Assembly (NCBI GenBank): GCA_900542505.1
Contig: UQNV01000015.1
Location: 1-47,843 of the forward strand
Direction of reading: 5' to 3'
Origin: an uncultured Alistipes sp.
GTDB taxonomy: Bacteria > Bacteroidota > Bacteroidia > Bacteroidales > Rikenellaceae
Length of the DNA stretch: 47,843 nt
The notes under the pieces were generated by a model that saw only the letters and a program-made list of their open reading frames with translations, was not told where the DNA came from and did no database searches. Positions 1-10,223 of this stretch are shown in pieces (the stretch's first letter is position 1; every line of letters begins with the position of its first letter). A program made the translations under genes and the position numbers.

Positions 1-439
1 AGAGTTCGATGTTGTGGATGACCGTACCCAGCGGAATCTCGCTCAGGAAGAGCGTGTTTCCTACCTCGGGAGCGACACCTGCGCCGCTCATCACGGTCTG
101 GCCCACCTTCAGGCCGTTCGGTGCGATGATATAGCTCTTCTCACCGTCGGCATACACCAGAAGTGCAATACGTGCAGTACGATTGGGGTCGTACTCGATA
201 GTCTTTACAGTTGCGGCAATACCGTCCTTAGCGCGCTTGAAGTCCACGTGGCGATACATCTGCTTGTGACCGCCGCCGATGTAGCGGACCGTCATCTTGC
301 CCGTGTTGTTACGTCCACCCGTACTCTTCTTGGGGCTCAGGAGCGACTTCTCCGGAACATTCGTGGTAATCTCATCGAATGTGCCGATAATCTTATGTCT
401 CGTACCTGCGGTAACAGGCTTAAATTTTCTTACTGCCAT
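1..439 (-). CDS. rplB: 50S ribosomal protein L2, N-terminal part (cut by window edge)
   Basis: L2 is a primary 23S rRNA-binding protein needed for subunit joining and peptidyl-transferase assembly. The visible 146 residues begin [16 protein letters not shown] and run through the typical L2 N-terminal OB-fold region, including [19 protein letters not shown] and a VGxTVMSG-like segment. The start codon at 439-437 lies 5 bp after the rplW stop, so the two are co-transcribed. The C-terminal half lies outside the window, so this is truncation by the window edge and not a pseudogene. Confidence 0.97.
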   Translation of the reverse strand, partial: MAVRKFKPVTAGTRHKIIGTFDEITTNVPEKSLLSPKKSTGGRNNTGKMTVRYIGGGHKQMYRHVDFKRAKDGIAATVKTIEYDPNRTARIALLVYADGEKSYIIAPNGLKVGQTVMSGAGVAPEVGNTLFLSEIPLGTVIHNIEL

Positions 440-444
440 CTTCG

Positions 445-735
445 TTAGATATTACTGTAAAAATCTATCTTGTCTCCATCCTTCAAGGTGACAATAGCCT
501 TCTTGAAGTTGTTCGCGCGGCCCTCCAGAAGACCCGCCTTCGTGTAGCGGCTCTTGAGCTTGCCCATGTAGTTCACCGTGTTCACGTCCGTGACCACGAC
601 GTTGTACATCTGCTCTACGGCGTTGCGAATCTGCAGCTTGTTAGCTCTCACGTCAACGATAAAACCGTAGCGATTCAACTTTTCGCCCTGAATCGTCATT
701 TTCTCGGTCAAAACCGGCTTAATAATAATCTCCAT
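445..735 (-). CDS. rplW: 50S ribosomal protein L23
   Basis: L23 sits at the polypeptide exit tunnel and is the docking site for trigger factor and SRP. The 96-residue protein has the usual opening ([14 protein letters not shown]), the central [15 protein letters not shown] helix and a [13 protein letters not shown] loop; length matches bacterial L23. It lies between rplD (15 bp upstream) and rplB (5 bp downstream) in the standard S10 order L4-L23-L2, so identity is secure. Confidence 0.97.
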   Translation of the reverse strand: MEIIIKPVLTEKMTIQGEKLNRYGFIVDVRANKLQIRNAVEQMYNVVVTDVNTVNYMGKLKSRYTKAGLLEGRANNFKKAIVTLKDGDKIDFYSNI

Positions 736-750
736 TGTCTGTCTGCGTTT

Positions 751-1377
751 TTAAGCTAACATCGTGTTCAATACATTCTCGGCACCCTCGACCATTACCA
801 GGGCCGAAGCGTTCATCACGTCGTAGGTGCAGAGGTTCTGAGCCAGTACCGGCTTCACGTAGGGAAGGTTGCGGCACGAGAGCTGCAGCGTGTGGTTCGA
901 CTCGGGCAGTACGAGGAGCACCTTCTTGTCGGCGACCTTCAGTGCCTCGGCCATAGCCTCGACGAACTTGGTCTTCGGAGCCTCCATCGTGATGGCCTCA
1001 ACGACGCTGATGGCACCGGCCTGAGCCTTGTAGGTGAGGGCGCTGCGACGGGCCAGCTGCTTGAGCTTCTTGTTGAGCTTGAAGCTGTAGTCGCGGGGTA
1101 CGGGACCGAAGACGCGGCCACCGCCGACGAACAGCGGCGACTTGATGCTGCCGCAACGGGCACCGCCGGTACCCTTCTGGCGCTTGAGCTTGCGGGTCGA
1201 GCCGGCAACCTCGTTGCGCTGCTTCGACTTGTGCGTGCCCTGGCGCTGGTCGGCCAGATACTGCTTCACATCGAGATAAATAGCGTGGTCATTAGCCTCC
1301 ACGCCGAAGACAGCGTCCGAAAGGACTACCTTGCGACCCGTCTCATTTCCTTGTGTGTTCAATACAGCTAATTCCAT
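751..1377 (-). CDS. rplD: 50S ribosomal protein L4
   Basis: L4 binds domain I of 23S rRNA and lines the exit tunnel; in enterobacteria it also autoregulates the S10 operon, which is not established for Bacteroidota. The 208-residue product has the tunnel-loop signature [20 protein letters not shown] followed by GGGRVFGP. The start (ATG at 1377) is 2 bp from the rplC stop, indicating tight coupling. Length is normal for the family. Confidence 0.97.
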   Translation of the reverse strand: MELAVLNTQGNETGRKVVLSDAVFGVEANDHAIYLDVKQYLADQRQGTHKSKQRNEVAGSTRKLKRQKGTGGARCGSIKSPLFVGGGRVFGPVPRDYSFKLNKKLKQLARRSALTYKAQAGAISVVEAITMEAPKTKFVEAMAEALKVADKKVLLVLPESNHTLQLSCRNLPYVKPVLAQNLCTYDVMNASALVMVEGAENVLNTMLA

Positions 1378-1379
1378 GA

Positions 1380-1994
1380 CTATTTCTCAATCGTTAAATA
1401 AGAACCCTTTGCACCCGGAATCGAACCCTTGACGAGAATCAGGTTGTTCTCGGGAATCACTTTCAATACTTTCAGGTTGAGCACCTTGACCTGCTCGCCA
1501 CCCATCTGGCCGGGCAGACGCTTGCCCTTGAAGACGCGCGAAGGATAGGACGACGCACCCAGCGAACCGGGCTTGCGCTGACGGTTGTGCTGGCCGTGGG
1601 TCTGGCCGCCGACACCTCCGAAGCCGTGACGTTTCACAACGCCCTGGAAGCCCTTGCCCTTCGAAATCCCGGTAACGTCAACCCAGTCCTCCTCCGTGAA
1701 GAGGTCGACCGTAAGCGTGTCGCCCAGGTTCACTTCGGGCATGCCCTTGAACTCGGCAAGCTTGCGCTTGGGAGTCGTACCGGCCTTCTTGAAGTGTCCT
1801 AACAAACTGCTGCTGGTGTGCTTTTCGCTCTTGTCGTCATAGGCAATCTGAACCGCCTCGTAGGAGTCCTTCTCGACGGTTTTGATTTGCGTAACTACGC
1901 ACGGACCAGCCTCAATGACAGTGCATGGTATGTTCTTACCCTCGGCACTGTAAACGGAAGTCATTCCGATTTTCTTTCCAATAAGTCCTGACAT
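1380..1994 (-). CDS. rplC: 50S ribosomal protein L3
   Basis: L3 initiates 50S assembly and reaches to the peptidyl-transferase centre. The 204-residue protein opens [15 protein letters not shown], the classic L3 start, and carries the extended internal loop [19 protein letters not shown] near residues 125-145 that penetrates the ribosome core. It follows rpsJ by about 64 bp, the longest gap within the operon, and is almost adjacent to rplD. Confidence 0.97.
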   Translation of the reverse strand: MSGLIGKKIGMTSVYSAEGKNIPCTVIEAGPCVVTQIKTVEKDSYEAVQIAYDDKSEKHTSSSLLGHFKKAGTTPKRKLAEFKGMPEVNLGDTLTVDLFTEEDWVDVTGISKGKGFQGVVKRHGFGGVGGQTHGQHNRQRKPGSLGASSYPSRVFKGKRLPGQMGGEQVKVLNLKVLKVIPENNLILVKGSIPGAKGSYLTIEK

Positions 1995-2058
1995 TTTTGT
2001 CGAATTACGTTTGTTATATTAAGTGAGCTTTCTTCTCATTCGGTAGCACGGACCCTCA

Positions 2059-2364
2059 TCAGACCTTGATTTCCACCTCGACACCCGAGGGGAGCTCGAG
2101 TTTCATCAGCGCGTCGATGGTCTTCGGCGTCGAAGAGTAAATATCGAGAATGCGCTTGAAGGTGCAGAGCTGGAACTGCTCGCGGGCCTTCTTGTTGACG
2201 AAGGTCGAGCGGTTCACCGTGAAAATCTGCTTGTGCGTGGGGAGGGGCACAGGGCCGCTCACGACGGCGCCCGTGCTCTTCACGGTCTTCACAATCTTCT
2301 CGGCCGACTTGTCGACGAGATTGTGGTCGAATGACTTTAACTTGATTCTAATCTTCTGGTTCAT
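2059..2364 (-). CDS. rpsJ: 30S ribosomal protein S10 (NusE)
   Basis: S10 is a 30S head protein and, as NusE, a partner of NusB and NusG in antitermination. The 101-residue protein begins [14 protein letters not shown] and contains the [17 protein letters not shown] signature. It follows fusA by 8 bp, so the str and S10 operons are joined here with no tuf gene between them. That arrangement is common in Bacteroidota, where tuf lies elsewhere. Confidence 0.97.
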   Translation of the reverse strand: MNQKIRIKLKSFDHNLVDKSAEKIVKTVKSTGAVVSGPVPLPTHKQIFTVNRSTFVNKKAREQFQLCTFKRILDIYSSTPKTIDALMKLELPSGVEVEIKV

Positions 2365-2372
2365 ATGCTTGC

Positions 2373-4487
2373 TTATTCTATATCCTTACGTTTACCACTC
2401 GCTTTCTCGATAATCTCCTTGGCAAGGTTTGCAGGAACCTCCTCGAAGTGCGAGAACTCCATGGAAGAGGTGGCGCGGCCCGACGAAATCGTACGGAGCA
2501 CGGTCACGTAACCGAACATCTCCGACAGGGGGACCTTGGCCTTCACCACGCGGGCGGTACCCTTCGACTCCATGCCGGTGATTTGACCGCGGCGCTTGTT
2601 CAGGTCGCCGATGATGTCACCCATGTTCTCCTCGGGCGTAACGACCTCAACCGACATGATAGGCTCCATGATGACCGAACCGGCCTTGGGAGCTGCGGCG
2701 CGGAAGCCGTTGCGGGCAGCGATTTCGAACGACAGCTGGTCGGAGTCCACCGGGTGGAACGAACCGTCCTTGAGGGTAATCTTCATCGAGTCCATCGGAT
2801 AGCCGGCCAGGGCGCCGTTGGTCATGGCAGCCTCGAAGCCCTTCTGAACCGAGGGGATGAACTCCTTCGGGATGTTACCGCCCTTCACCTCGTCGACAAA
2901 CGTAAGACCCATTTTGCCCTCATCGGCAGGACCGATTTCGAAGATGATGTCGGCGAACTTACCGCGACCACCGGTCTGCTTCTTGAAGACCTCACGGTGC
3001 TGAACGGTCTTGGTGAGCGACTCCTTGTAGTTCACCTGGGGTGCACCCTGGTTGATTTCCACACCGAACTCGCGACGCAGACGGTCGACGATGATGTCGA
3101 GGTGGAGCTCACCCATACCGCTGATGACCGTCTGACCCGAATCCTCGTCGGTATGAACCGTGAAGGTGGGGTCCTCCTCGGCCAGCTTCGCCAGAGCGAT
3201 GCCCAGCTTGTCGAGGTCCTTCTGGGTCTTGGGCTCAACGGCCAGACCAATCACCGGCTCGGGGAAGGTCATCTGCTCGAGTACAATCGGAGCGTTCTCG
3301 GCGCAGAGCGTATCGCCGGTGCGAATCTCCTTGAAGCCGACAGCGGCGCAGATATCGCCGGCACCGACGGTCTCCATCGGGTTCTGCTTGTTGGCGTGCA
3401 TCTGATAGATACGGCTGATGCGCTCACGCTTGCCGCTGCGTGCGTTGAGCACGTAGGAACCTGCATCGAGCTTGCCCGAGTATACGCGGACGAAAGCCAG
3501 ACGGCCTACGAACGGGTCGGTTGCAATCTTGAAGGCCAGACCGCAGAAGGGGTCGTCCTCCGTTGCGTGGCGAACCTCCTCGGCCTCGGTCTTGGGGTTG
3601 ATACCCGTAACGGCGGGAACGTCCAGCGGCGAAGGCAGGAAAGCCATCACGTAGTCGAGCAGCTTCTGCACACCCTTGTTGTGGAACGACGAGCCGCAGA
3701 GCATCGGCACGAGCTGCATCGAGATGGTCGCCTTGCGGATGGCGGCGAGCAGTTCGTCGGGGGTAATCGAATCGGGGTCCTCGAAGAACTTCTCCATCAG
3801 GGCATCGTCCGTAGCGGCAGCCTCCTCGATGAGCTTGGCACGCCACTCGGCTGCCTCGGCCTTCATCGACTCGGGAATCTCGCGGATTTCAAAGTTGTCG
3901 CGGACGGTCTTGTCGTCGAAGTAGTAAATCGCATTATTATAAATAAGGTCTACCAGTCCCTCGAACTTGTCCTCGGCGCCGATGGGCAGAACCACCGGAA
4001 GCGCCGTTGCGCCGAAGTGCTCCTTAATCTGCGCGCAGACCGAAAGGAAATCGGCGCCCGTGCGGTCCATCTTGTTGACGTAACCGATACGGGGAACGTT
4101 GTACTTGTCGGCCTGACGCCAAACGGTCTCCGACTGGGGCTCAACGCCGCCCACTGCACAGAAGGTGGCGATGGCGCCGTCGAGTACGCGGAGCGAACGC
4201 TCCACCTCGACGGTGAAGTCCACGTGTCCCGGGGTATCAATCAGGTTAATCTGATACTGATGGTCCTTGTAGTGCCAGAACGCCGTGGTAGCGGCCGAGG
4301 TGATGGTGATACCGCGCTCCTGCTCCTGGACCATCCAGTCCATGGTGGCGCCACCTTCGTGAACCTCGCCGATTTTGTGGGTCTTGCCCGTGTAGAAAAG
4401 GATACGCTCCGATGTCGTAGTCTTGCCGGCATCGATGTGCGCCATGATACCGATATTACGCGTGTAGTGTAAGTCTCTGGTTGCCAT
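2373..4487 (-). CDS. fusA: Translation elongation factor G
   Basis: EF-G is the GTPase that drives ribosomal translocation and, with RRF, recycling. The 704-residue protein shows the P-loop AHIDAGKT at residues 16-23, the switch-I segment [12 protein letters not shown] near 56-67, G3 DTPGH at 84-88 with His88, and the G4 NKMD motif. Domain IV/V segments such as GRGKFAD and [11 protein letters not shown] follow, and length is normal. It sits between rpsG (15 bp) and rpsJ (8 bp). The organism may encode further EF-G paralogs, but this str-operon copy should be the housekeeping one. Confidence 0.98.
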   Translation of the reverse strand: MATRDLHYTRNIGIMAHIDAGKTTTSERILFYTGKTHKIGEVHEGGATMDWMVQEQERGITITSAATTAFWHYKDHQYQINLIDTPGHVDFTVEVERSLRVLDGAIATFCAVGGVEPQSETVWRQADKYNVPRIGYVNKMDRTGADFLSVCAQIKEHFGATALPVVLPIGAEDKFEGLVDLIYNNAIYYFDDKTVRDNFEIREIPESMKAEAAEWRAKLIEEAAATDDALMEKFFEDPDSITPDELLAAIRKATISMQLVPMLCGSSFHNKGVQKLLDYVMAFLPSPLDVPAVTGINPKTEAEEVRHATEDDPFCGLAFKIATDPFVGRLAFVRVYSGKLDAGSYVLNARSGKRERISRIYQMHANKQNPMETVGAGDICAAVGFKEIRTGDTLCAENAPIVLEQMTFPEPVIGLAVEPKTQKDLDKLGIALAKLAEEDPTFTVHTDEDSGQTVISGMGELHLDIIVDRLRREFGVEINQGAPQVNYKESLTKTVQHREVFKKQTGGRGKFADIIFEIGPADEGKMGLTFVDEVKGGNIPKEFIPSVQKGFEAAMTNGALAGYPMDSMKITLKDGSFHPVDSDQLSFEIAARNGFRAAAPKAGSVIMEPIMSVEVVTPEENMGDIIGDLNKRRGQITGMESKGTARVVKAKVPLSEMFGYVTVLRTISSGRATSSMEFSHFEEVPANLAKEIIEKASGKRKDIE

Positions 4488-4502
4488 CTGTCGTCTCCTT
4501 TT

Positions 4503-4979
4503 TTAGAATCTGAAGTGTGCGAACGCCTTGTTGGCCTCTGCCATGCGGTGCATCTCCTCCTTACGCTTGAAGGCAGCGCCCTGCTGGTTGTAGGCGTCCA
4601 TTATCTCTGCCGAAAGCTTCTCTGCCATCGTTTTGCCGGCGCGCTTGCGCGAGTAAAGGACAAGGTTCTTCATGGAAATAGAAATCTTGCGCTCCGGCCG
4701 AACCTCCATAGGAACCTGGAAGGTCGCGCCACCGATACGCTTCGACTTCACTTCGACTTGGGGCGTGATATTCTCGAGAGCCTGTTTCCAGATTTCCAGC
4801 GGAGATTTATCAGCATCCTTCATCTTCTTGCCCACCAGCTCCAGTGCATCGTAGAAAATGGTGTAGGCAATACTCTTCTTACCATCCAGCATGAGGTTGT
4901 TCACGAAACGGGTCACTGCCACGTCGTTGAACTTCGGATCCGGAAGTAGAATTCGCTTCTTAGGCTTAGCTTTTCTCAT
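4503..4979 (-). CDS. rpsG: 30S ribosomal protein S7
   Basis: S7 nucleates assembly of the 30S head and contacts E-site tRNA and mRNA. The 158-residue product starts [17 protein letters not shown] and contains the S7 signature around [18 protein letters not shown] and the [17 protein letters not shown] segment. It is the second gene of the str operon, 42 bp after rpsL, and 15 bp before fusA. Confidence 0.97.
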   Translation of the reverse strand: MRKAKPKKRILLPDPKFNDVAVTRFVNNLMLDGKKSIAYTIFYDALELVGKKMKDADKSPLEIWKQALENITPQVEVKSKRIGGATFQVPMEVRPERKISISMKNLVLYSRKRAGKTMAEKLSAEIMDAYNQQGAAFKRKEEMHRMAEANKAFAHFRF

Positions 4980-5021
4980 TGTTTCTTGCTAAAAAAATTC
5001 GATTGATTCTTGTGTTTTCGA

Positions 5022-5402
5022 TTATTTACCGGCCTTAGGTCGCTTTGCACCGTACTTCGAACGACGCTGACGACGTCCGTCGACACCGGCCGAGTCGAGC
5101 GCACCGCGCACGAGGTGGTAACGTACACCGGGGAGGTCCTTCACACGACCGCCGCGGACGAGCACGATGGAGTGCTCCTGCAGGTTGTGGCCTTCGCCCG
5201 GGATGTAGGCGTTGACCTCCTTGCCGTTGGTCAGGCGCACACGCGCCACCTTACGCATAGCCGAGTTAGGCTTCTTGGGGGTCGTGGTGTACACACGGGT
5301 GCAGACGCCGCGGCGCTGGGGGCACGCTGCGAGTGCAGGGGACTTCGACTTGTCCTCGAGGGCAACCCGACCGTTTCTCACTAACTGTTGAATAGTTGGC
5401 AT
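5022..5402 (-). CDS. rpsL: 30S ribosomal protein S12
   Basis: S12 lies at the decoding centre and governs accuracy. The 126-residue protein carries the [20 protein letters not shown] signature with Lys43/Lys44 and the downstream [13 protein letters not shown] segment. Both hot spots for streptomycin resistance have the wild-type, sensitive-type residues. It is the first gene of the str-S10 operon; its promoter lies about 65 bp upstream on the minus strand. Confidence 0.98.
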   Translation of the reverse strand: MPTIQQLVRNGRVALEDKSKSPALAACPQRRGVCTRVYTTTPKKPNSAMRKVARVRLTNGKEVNAYIPGEGHNLQEHSIVLVRGGRVKDLPGVRYHLVRGALDSAGVDGRRQRRSKYGAKRPKAGK

Positions 5403-5452
5403 TTCTTAAACGTTTTTGTCCTTAAAACTTGGTTAAAAAATCTATCTCCATT

Positions 5453-5475
5453 GTCCAAAATGGACTGCAAAGGTA
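5453..5475 (-). promoter_or_regulatory. Promoter -7 element and 5' hairpin of the str/S10 operon
   Basis: Read on the minus strand, 5475-5468 is TACCTTTG, a match to the Bacteroidota -7 consensus TAnnTTTG, about 65 bp upstream of rpsL. No convincing -33 TTTG is seen. Just downstream, 5465-5453 reads GTCCATTTTGGAC, a 5-bp stem with a 3-nt loop that would lie at or close to the 5' end of the mRNA. Confidence 0.7.
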
Positions 5476-5740
5476 CGCATTTTTTTGGATATTCCATATA
5501 TAGCCCCATCTTTTTTCGCGTTTTTTCAGCATTTTGCAGGGTTTTCGATTCTTTTTGCTTATCGGTTTTTTGAAATCATATCGTTTTACTTATAAACAAT
5601 CATCCAATGCGGGAAAAATCAATCCGTTACCGCGCCCCTGAGCAACTGCGGCAGCGGAGCAGACGCGAGGCCCTGGAACCACCTTCGGGAACGACGCTGC
5701 CGATACGCTATCGCCGTATGGCAGAGGAGACTGCCCGCTC

Positions 5741-5860
5741 CGAACCAGAAAGCCGCGGGACGCCATCGGGCGGCCGGGCGGCAACCGACGACAAAACGGC
5801 CCGCAAGCCCCGCCCCGAAGCGGGCCGGAACCCGCGCACAACGACGGCCGGAGCGGAGCC
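5741..5860. repeat. Direct repeat, copy 1 (about 120 bp)
   Basis: This segment is nearly identical to 5899-6016. Both begin CGAACC and end GACGGCCGGAGCGGAGCC. The offset falls from 158 to 156 bp because of two single-base length differences, and only a few substitutions are seen. It lies in the GC-rich, purine-rich spacer; no coding function is evident. Confidence 0.85.
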
Positions 5861-5898
5861 CAGGCAGGAAACCCGACGGAAAGACGACAACCAACATC

Positions 5899-6016
5899 CG
5901 AACCGGAAGGCCACGGGACGCCATCGGCAGCCGGGCGGCAACCGACGACAAAACGGCCCGCAAGCCCCGCCCGAAGCGGGCCGGAACCCGCGCACAACGA
6001 CGGCCGGAGCGGAGCC
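5899..6016. repeat. Direct repeat, copy 2 (about 118 bp)
   Basis: Second copy of the repeat at 5741-5860, separated from it by a 38-bp unrelated linker. The core GCAACCGACGACAAAACGG is identical in both copies. The arrangement suggests a local duplication of intergenic sequence. Confidence 0.85.
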
Positions 6017-6034
6017 TCAGGGAGGGGACAGACG

Positions 6035-6072
6035 AAAAAACGACGGAGCCGTCCCCGAAGGAGACGGCTCCG
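6035..6072 (-). terminator. Intrinsic terminator of dps
   Basis: The plus strand has CGGAGCCGTC at 6044-6053 and its perfect complement GACGGCTCCG at 6063-6072 around a 9-nt loop. An A6 run at 6035-6040 becomes the U-tract on the minus-strand transcript. It lies 25 bp past the dps stop codon. Confidence 0.9.
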
Positions 6073-6097
6073 AACAAGTTCGATATGAGGTACTCTG

Positions 6098-6589
6098 TCA
6101 ATGCTTTTCGCATCCCGACTCGGAGGAGGCCACAAGCATCCACACGAGCTTCTCCTGACCGGCCAGATAGTCGCTCATCAGCGCAACGGTCGTCTCGTCG
6201 CCCGCCTCGGAGGCAAGCGCCAGCAGCTTGCGCTCCTCGCCGATGAGATGTCCGAGCGTATCGAGCACCAGCCGGATGGCCTCGTCGGAGCAGGTGATGC
6301 GCCCCGCCTCGGAGATGCGCGCCTGACGGAGATACTCGCTGAAACGGTGCTCGGGCACACCGCCGAGGGTGAGAATCCGCTCGGCCAGTTCGTCGGCCTT
6401 GGCCGCCGCATCGTTGTAGAGCTCCTCGAATTTGGCATGGAGGACGAAGAAGCCGCGTCCTTGGATATTCCAGTGCAGTCCGCGCAGGTTGGCGTAGAAA
6501 ATCTGATAGTCGGCCAGCAGGCTCTTCAGCGATGCTACGATTCCGTCGGAAGCCGACGCGTTCAGGTGCAGATAATTCATCGTTTTCAT
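6098..6589 (-). CDS. dps: Dps-family ferritin-like DNA-protection protein
   Basis: Dps forms a dodecameric shell that oxidises ferrous iron with peroxide and stores it, protecting DNA; in Bacteroides it is induced by peroxide through OxyR. The 163-residue protein has the ferroxidase set with family spacing: His39 in LHWNIQG, His51 in LHAKFEELY, Asp66 and Glu70 in ADELAERI. The C-terminal helix carries GEERKLL. The N-terminus is short, without an evident Lys/Arg-rich DNA-binding tail. The gene is monocistronic, with its own promoter and terminator, and is divergent from leuS. Confidence 0.93.
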   Translation of the reverse strand: MKTMNYLHLNASASDGIVASLKSLLADYQIFYANLRGLHWNIQGRGFFVLHAKFEELYNDAAAKADELAERILTLGGVPEHRFSEYLRQARISEAGRITCSDEAIRLVLDTLGHLIGEERKLLALASEAGDETTVALMSDYLAGQEKLVWMLVASSESGCEKH

Positions 6590-6647
6590 GGTTTCAGGTT
6601 TTTTATGGTTTATAAATTAATTTTATTGCATTTCTTGTTTTCATTGG

Positions 6648-6679
6648 CAAAGATAATACACAAAAACCGGTTTGTCAAA
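6648..6679 (-). promoter_or_regulatory. Promoter of dps
   Basis: On the minus strand, TTTG at 6679-6676 is followed after 20 nt by TATCTTTG at 6655-6648. This is an essentially ideal Bacteroidota promoter (-33 TTTG, -7 TAnnTTTG). The transcript would have a leader of about 50 nt before the dps start at 6589. No OxyR site can be assigned by eye. Confidence 0.85.
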
Positions 6680-7140
6680 TCGTTATTTTTTATATACCAA
6701 TAAGTTGCCCCTATATCCGCCCGACCGACCCGACTGCACCGGGAGCGGGCAGGAGCACGCCAAGACGCAGAGGTGACCCATGAAGCAAAGCGGAGGAAGG
6801 CGGCTCCGGGGCGACAGAAAAAGAGCGGCGGCAAAGGAGGACGGCGGAAAGAAAGAGCGCGACACGGCGCGGCCGGAAGAGCCCCCTCAACGGAGCCACA
6901 TGCGGCAAATACGGGTGCGCCGCAACGCATAGGACGGCCCCCGAAACAGAAGGACGGACGACCGGCAACGCAAGAGCGGTCCCTCCTCCAAAAACGACCG
7001 GACGAAAAACGGCGGAAAAAGTGCGGCAGAAAACCGAGCGCCGCGCCGGAAGCCGGGACCTTCGGAATCCGGAAACGGCACCCGCACCTCTTTTCAAGGG
7101 GAAACTCCCCCGAAATGGCCAAAATCCGAAAAGTTTTCCT
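6680..7140. other. Gene-free GC-rich, purine-rich spacer between dps and leuS
   Basis: After the dps promoter there is a 460-bp block rich in G and A on the plus strand, full of short motifs such as GGACGG, CGGAAA and GCGGCA. Long frames exist on both strands but have arginine-rich low-complexity translations that resemble nothing known. No repeat as clear as the 5741/5899 pair was found. I see no gene here. Confidence 0.6.
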
Positions 7141-7148
7141 TACTTTTG
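7141..7148 (+). promoter_or_regulatory. Probable -7 promoter element of leuS
   Basis: TACTTTTG fits TAnnTTTG and lies 31 bp before the leuS ATG. The -33 region is not a good match, so this is a single-element prediction. Confidence 0.55.
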
Positions 7149-7179
7149 CGGGAAAAACGACAACAAACCGAAACGAGAT

Positions 7180-9936
7180 ATGGAATACAATTTCAAGGAG
7201 ATTGAATCCAAATGGCAGCACCGCTGGCAGGAGGAGGGAACCTACCGCGTCGAAGCCGACCCTTCGCGCCCGAAATACTACGTACTCGACATGTTCCCCT
7301 ACCCCTCGGGTGCGGGTCTGCACGTCGGCCACCCGCTGGGCTACATCGCCTCGGACATCTATGCCCGCTACAAGCGGCTCAAGGGCTTCAACGTCCTTCA
7401 CCCGATGGGCTACGACGCCTTCGGACTTCCGGCCGAACAGTACGCCATCCAGACGGGCCAGCATCCGGCCGTCACCACCGAGCGCAACACGGCCCGCTAC
7501 CGCGAGCAGCTCGACAAAATCGGCTTCTCGTTCGACTGGTCGCGCGAGGTGCGCACGTGCGACCCCAAATACTACAAGTGGACGCAGTGGGCCTTCCTGC
7601 GGATGTTCGACCACTGGTACGACCGCACGCTGCAGAAGGCGCGCCCCATCGCCGAACTGACGGCCTCGTTCGCCGCCTCGGGCACCGAGGGCATCGACGC
7701 CGCCTGCACCCACGAGATGAGCTTCACGGCCGCCGAGTGGAACGGCTGGGACGAGGCACGCCGCGAGCAGGTGCTGCAGAACTACCGCCTGGCCTACCGC
7801 GCCGACACGATGGTCAACTGGTGTCCCAAGCTGGGCACCGTGCTGGCCAACGACGAGGTGCGCGACGGACTGTCAGTGCGCGGCGGCTACCCCGTCGAGC
7901 AGAAACGCATGAAGCAGTGGCTGCTGCGCGTGACGGCCTACGCCGAGCGGATGCTCAACGGACTGGACTGCCTCGCCTGGAGCGACTCGCTCAAGGAAAT
8001 CCAGCGCAACTGGATTGGCCGCTCGGTCGGCGCACAGGTCTTCTTCGACATCGCCGGCTCGGAGCGCAAGCTCGAAATCTTCACCACGCGTCCCGATACG
8101 ATTTTCGGCGTCACGTTCATGGTCATCGCCCCCGAACACGAATGGGTTGCGGAGCTGACGACCGACGAGAACCGCCCGGCCGTCGAGGCCTACATCGAGC
8201 AGACCAAGAAGCGTTCGGAGCGCGAGCGCATCGCCGAGACGCGGCGCGTCAGCGGCGTGGCGACGGGCTCCTTTGCCGTCAACCCCTTCACGGGCAAACG
8301 GATTCCCATCTACGTCTCGGACTACGTGCTGGCCGGCTACGGAACGGGTGCCATCATGGCCGTTCCGGCCCACGACTCGCGCGACTGGGCCTTCGCCCGC
8401 CACTTCGGCCTCGACATCGTGCCGGTAGTCGAGGGCGGCGACGTGGAGCGCGAATCCTACGACGCCAAGGAGGGCCGGCTCATCAACTCGGACTTCCTCA
8501 ACGGCATGGAGGTCAAGGAGGCCATCGCACGCATGTTCGACGAAATCGAGCGCCGCGGCCTGGGCAAACGGCTGGTCAACTACCGTCTGCGCGACGCCAT
8601 CTTCTCGCGCCAGCGCTACTGGGGCGAGCCCTTCCCGATTTACTACCGCAACGACATCGCCTGCCCGCTTGCGGACGAGCAGCTGCCGCTGACGCTCCCC
8701 GCCATCGAGAACTTCGGCCCCACGGCCGAGGGCGAGCCGCCCCTGGCCCGCGCCAAGGGTTGGACCACTCCCGAGGGCTACCCCTATGAACTCTCGACCA
8801 TGCCGGGCTTCGCCGGTTCGTCGGCCTACTACCTCCGCTACATGGACCCGCACAACGACCATGCGCTCGTCGGCAGCGAGGCCAACACCTACTGGCGCAA
8901 CGTCGACCTCTACGTCGGCGGCATCGAACACGCCACGGGCCACCTGATGTACTCGCGCTTCTGGAACATGTTCCTCTACGACCTGGGCTACGTCTGCGAG
9001 CAGGAGCCCTTCCAGAAGCTGGTCAACCAGGGCATGATTCAGGGCCGCTCGAACTTCGTCTACCGCGTGGTGGGAACCAACAAGTTCGTCTCGCTCGGTC
9101 TGCGCGACCAGTACGAGACGCAGGAAATCCACGTCGACGTCAACATCGTCCGCAACGACATCCTCGACCTCGACGCCTTCCGCGCCTGGATGCCCGACTT
9201 CCGCGACGCGGAGTTCATCCTCGAGGACGGCAAGTATGTCTGCGGCTGGGCCATCGAGAAGATGTCGAAATCGATGTACAACGTGGTGAACCCCGACCGC
9301 ATCATCGAGCTCTACGGCGCCGACACGCTGCGCATGTACGAGATGTTCCTCGGGCCGCTCGAGCAGGCCAAGCCGTGGGACACCAACGGCATCGACGGCG
9401 TACACAAGTTCCTGCGCCGCTTCTGGCGTCTCTACTTCGACCGCGACGGACGTCTGGCCGTCACCGACGAGGAGCCGACCGAGGAGGAGCTGCGCACGCT
9501 CCACAAGACCATCCGCAAGGTTACGGACGACATCGAGAACTTCTCGTTCAACACGGCCGTGGCCGCCTTCATGATTTGCCTCAACGAGCTGGGCGACTGT
9601 CCGAAGCGCCGCGTGCTCGAGCCGCTGGCCGTGCTGATTGCCCCCTTTGCGCCGCACCTGGCCGAGGAGCTGTGGGAGGCGCTGGGCCACACGACGACGG
9701 TCTGCGACGCGACGTACCCCGTCTGCGAGGAGAAATACCTCGTACGCAGCACGTTCGAGTACCCCGTGTCGGTCAACGGCAAGCTGCGCTTCAAGAAGCA
9801 GTACGCCGTGGCGATGACGCCGGCCGAAATCCAGGCCGCAGTGGTCGCCGAGCCCGAGGCGCAGAAGTGGCTCGAAGGCAAGACGCCCAAGAAGGTGATT
9901 GTCGTACCGGGCAAAATCATCAACATCGTCATCTAA
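7180..9936 (+). CDS. leuS: Leucyl-tRNA synthetase
   Basis: This class I synthetase charges tRNA-Leu and edits mischarged tRNA. The ATG at 7180 is chosen because the protein then opens [16 protein letters not shown], the standard LeuRS N-terminus, and lies just after a -7 promoter; an earlier in-frame start would add an unconserved arginine-rich tail. The 918-residue product has HVGH at 48-51 (after PYPSGAGL), the CP1 editing domain around residues 230-430 with TTRPDTIFG and AVPAHDSRD, a leucine-specific insertion before the catalytic loop, and KMSKS at 694-698. Length is typical for Bacteroidota. It appears monocistronic. Confidence 0.97.
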   Translation: MEYNFKEIESKWQHRWQEEGTYRVEADPSRPKYYVLDMFPYPSGAGLHVGHPLGYIASDIYARYKRLKGFNVLHPMGYDAFGLPAEQYAIQTGQHPAVTTERNTARYREQLDKIGFSFDWSREVRTCDPKYYKWTQWAFLRMFDHWYDRTLQKARPIAELTASFAASGTEGIDAACTHEMSFTAAEWNGWDEARREQVLQNYRLAYRADTMVNWCPKLGTVLANDEVRDGLSVRGGYPVEQKRMKQWLLRVTAYAERMLNGLDCLAWSDSLKEIQRNWIGRSVGAQVFFDIAGSERKLEIFTTRPDTIFGVTFMVIAPEHEWVAELTTDENRPAVEAYIEQTKKRSERERIAETRRVSGVATGSFAVNPFTGKRIPIYVSDYVLAGYGTGAIMAVPAHDSRDWAFARHFGLDIVPVVEGGDVERESYDAKEGRLINSDFLNGMEVKEAIARMFDEIERRGLGKRLVNYRLRDAIFSRQRYWGEPFPIYYRNDIACPLADEQLPLTLPAIENFGPTAEGEPPLARAKGWTTPEGYPYELSTMPGFAGSSAYYLRYMDPHNDHALVGSEANTYWRNVDLYVGGIEHATGHLMYSRFWNMFLYDLGYVCEQEPFQKLVNQGMIQGRSNFVYRVVGTNKFVSLGLRDQYETQEIHVDVNIVRNDILDLDAFRAWMPDFRDAEFILEDGKYVCGWAIEKMSKSMYNVVNPDRIIELYGADTLRMYEMFLGPLEQAKPWDTNGIDGVHKFLRRFWRLYFDRDGRLAVTDEEPTEEELRTLHKTIRKVTDDIENFSFNTAVAAFMICLNELGDCPKRRVLEPLAVLIAPFAPHLAEELWEALGHTTTVCDATYPVCEEKYLVRSTFEYPVSVNGKLRFKKQYAVAMTPAEIQAAVVAEPEAQKWLEGKTPKKVIVVPGKIINIVI

Positions 9937-10186
9937 CCCCCGACGGACGGCAGAACCCGGGGTACGACCAAACTCCCCGAAAGGGGTTCCCGGCCGGAGG
10001 CCGGAAGCCGAAACACCGCACCGGGAATACCGGAGATGAAACAGCGGGAAGGACGGATGGCCGGGACAAAACACCGGGCACACCGCACCCCGTCACAATT
10101 TCCCAGGCAGCCGGGACGAAGCAAATGCTTCAGTCCCGGCTGTGTGCCGTAAAGACGCCGGACCGGAGGTCGCTGCTCTCTGCAGG
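9937..10186. other. Intergenic stretch after leuS, with short hairpins
   Basis: No gene is seen. Two small hairpins follow leuS: CCCC-GAAA-GGGG (9975-9986) and CCGGCC-GGA-GGCCGG (9990-10004). Neither is followed by a T-run, so they are poor intrinsic terminators. The rest is GC-rich, purine-rich sequence like that between dps and leuS. Confidence 0.5.
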
Positions 10187-10218
10187 CCGTTGTTCGTTCC
10201 GGGGGAAATTCGTATCTT
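10187..10218 (+). promoter_or_regulatory. Promoter driving the structured leader / lipoprotein unit
   Basis: GTTG at 10187-10190, then a 20-nt gap, then TATCTTTG at 10211-10218, matches the Bacteroidota -33/-7 pair well. Transcription would start near 10224, giving a leader of about 310 nt before the ATG at 10533. Confidence 0.75.
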
Positions 10219-10223
10219 TGCCG

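Larger units (their letters stand above)
5403..6097. other. Gene-free spacer between rpsL and dps
   Basis: This 695-bp stretch holds the str operon promoter at its left end, an AT-rich leader region up to about 5600, a long GC-rich and purine-rich block containing a pair of about 118-bp direct repeats, and the dps terminator at its right end. Open frames run through the GC-rich block on both strands but resemble no known protein and look like compositional artefacts. Confidence 0.7.

Noticed and set aside
2448..4472. Long open frame (674 codons) on the plus strand opposite fusA
   Set aside because: It is the mirror of EF-G codon bias in GC-rich DNA; the translation has no domain and fusA on the other strand is certain.
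5022..5402. Possible streptomycin-resistance allele of rpsL
   Set aside because: Lys43/Lys44 in TTTPKKPN and the Lys of GGRVKDLPG are wild type.
5607..6158. 183-codon frame across the rpsL-dps spacer
   Set aside because: It runs through the direct repeats and into the dps gene antisense, with no conserved motif or promoter.
6773..7660. Plus-strand frame starting in the dps-leuS spacer
   Set aside because: It is Lys/Arg/Gly low-complexity and overlaps leuS in another frame.
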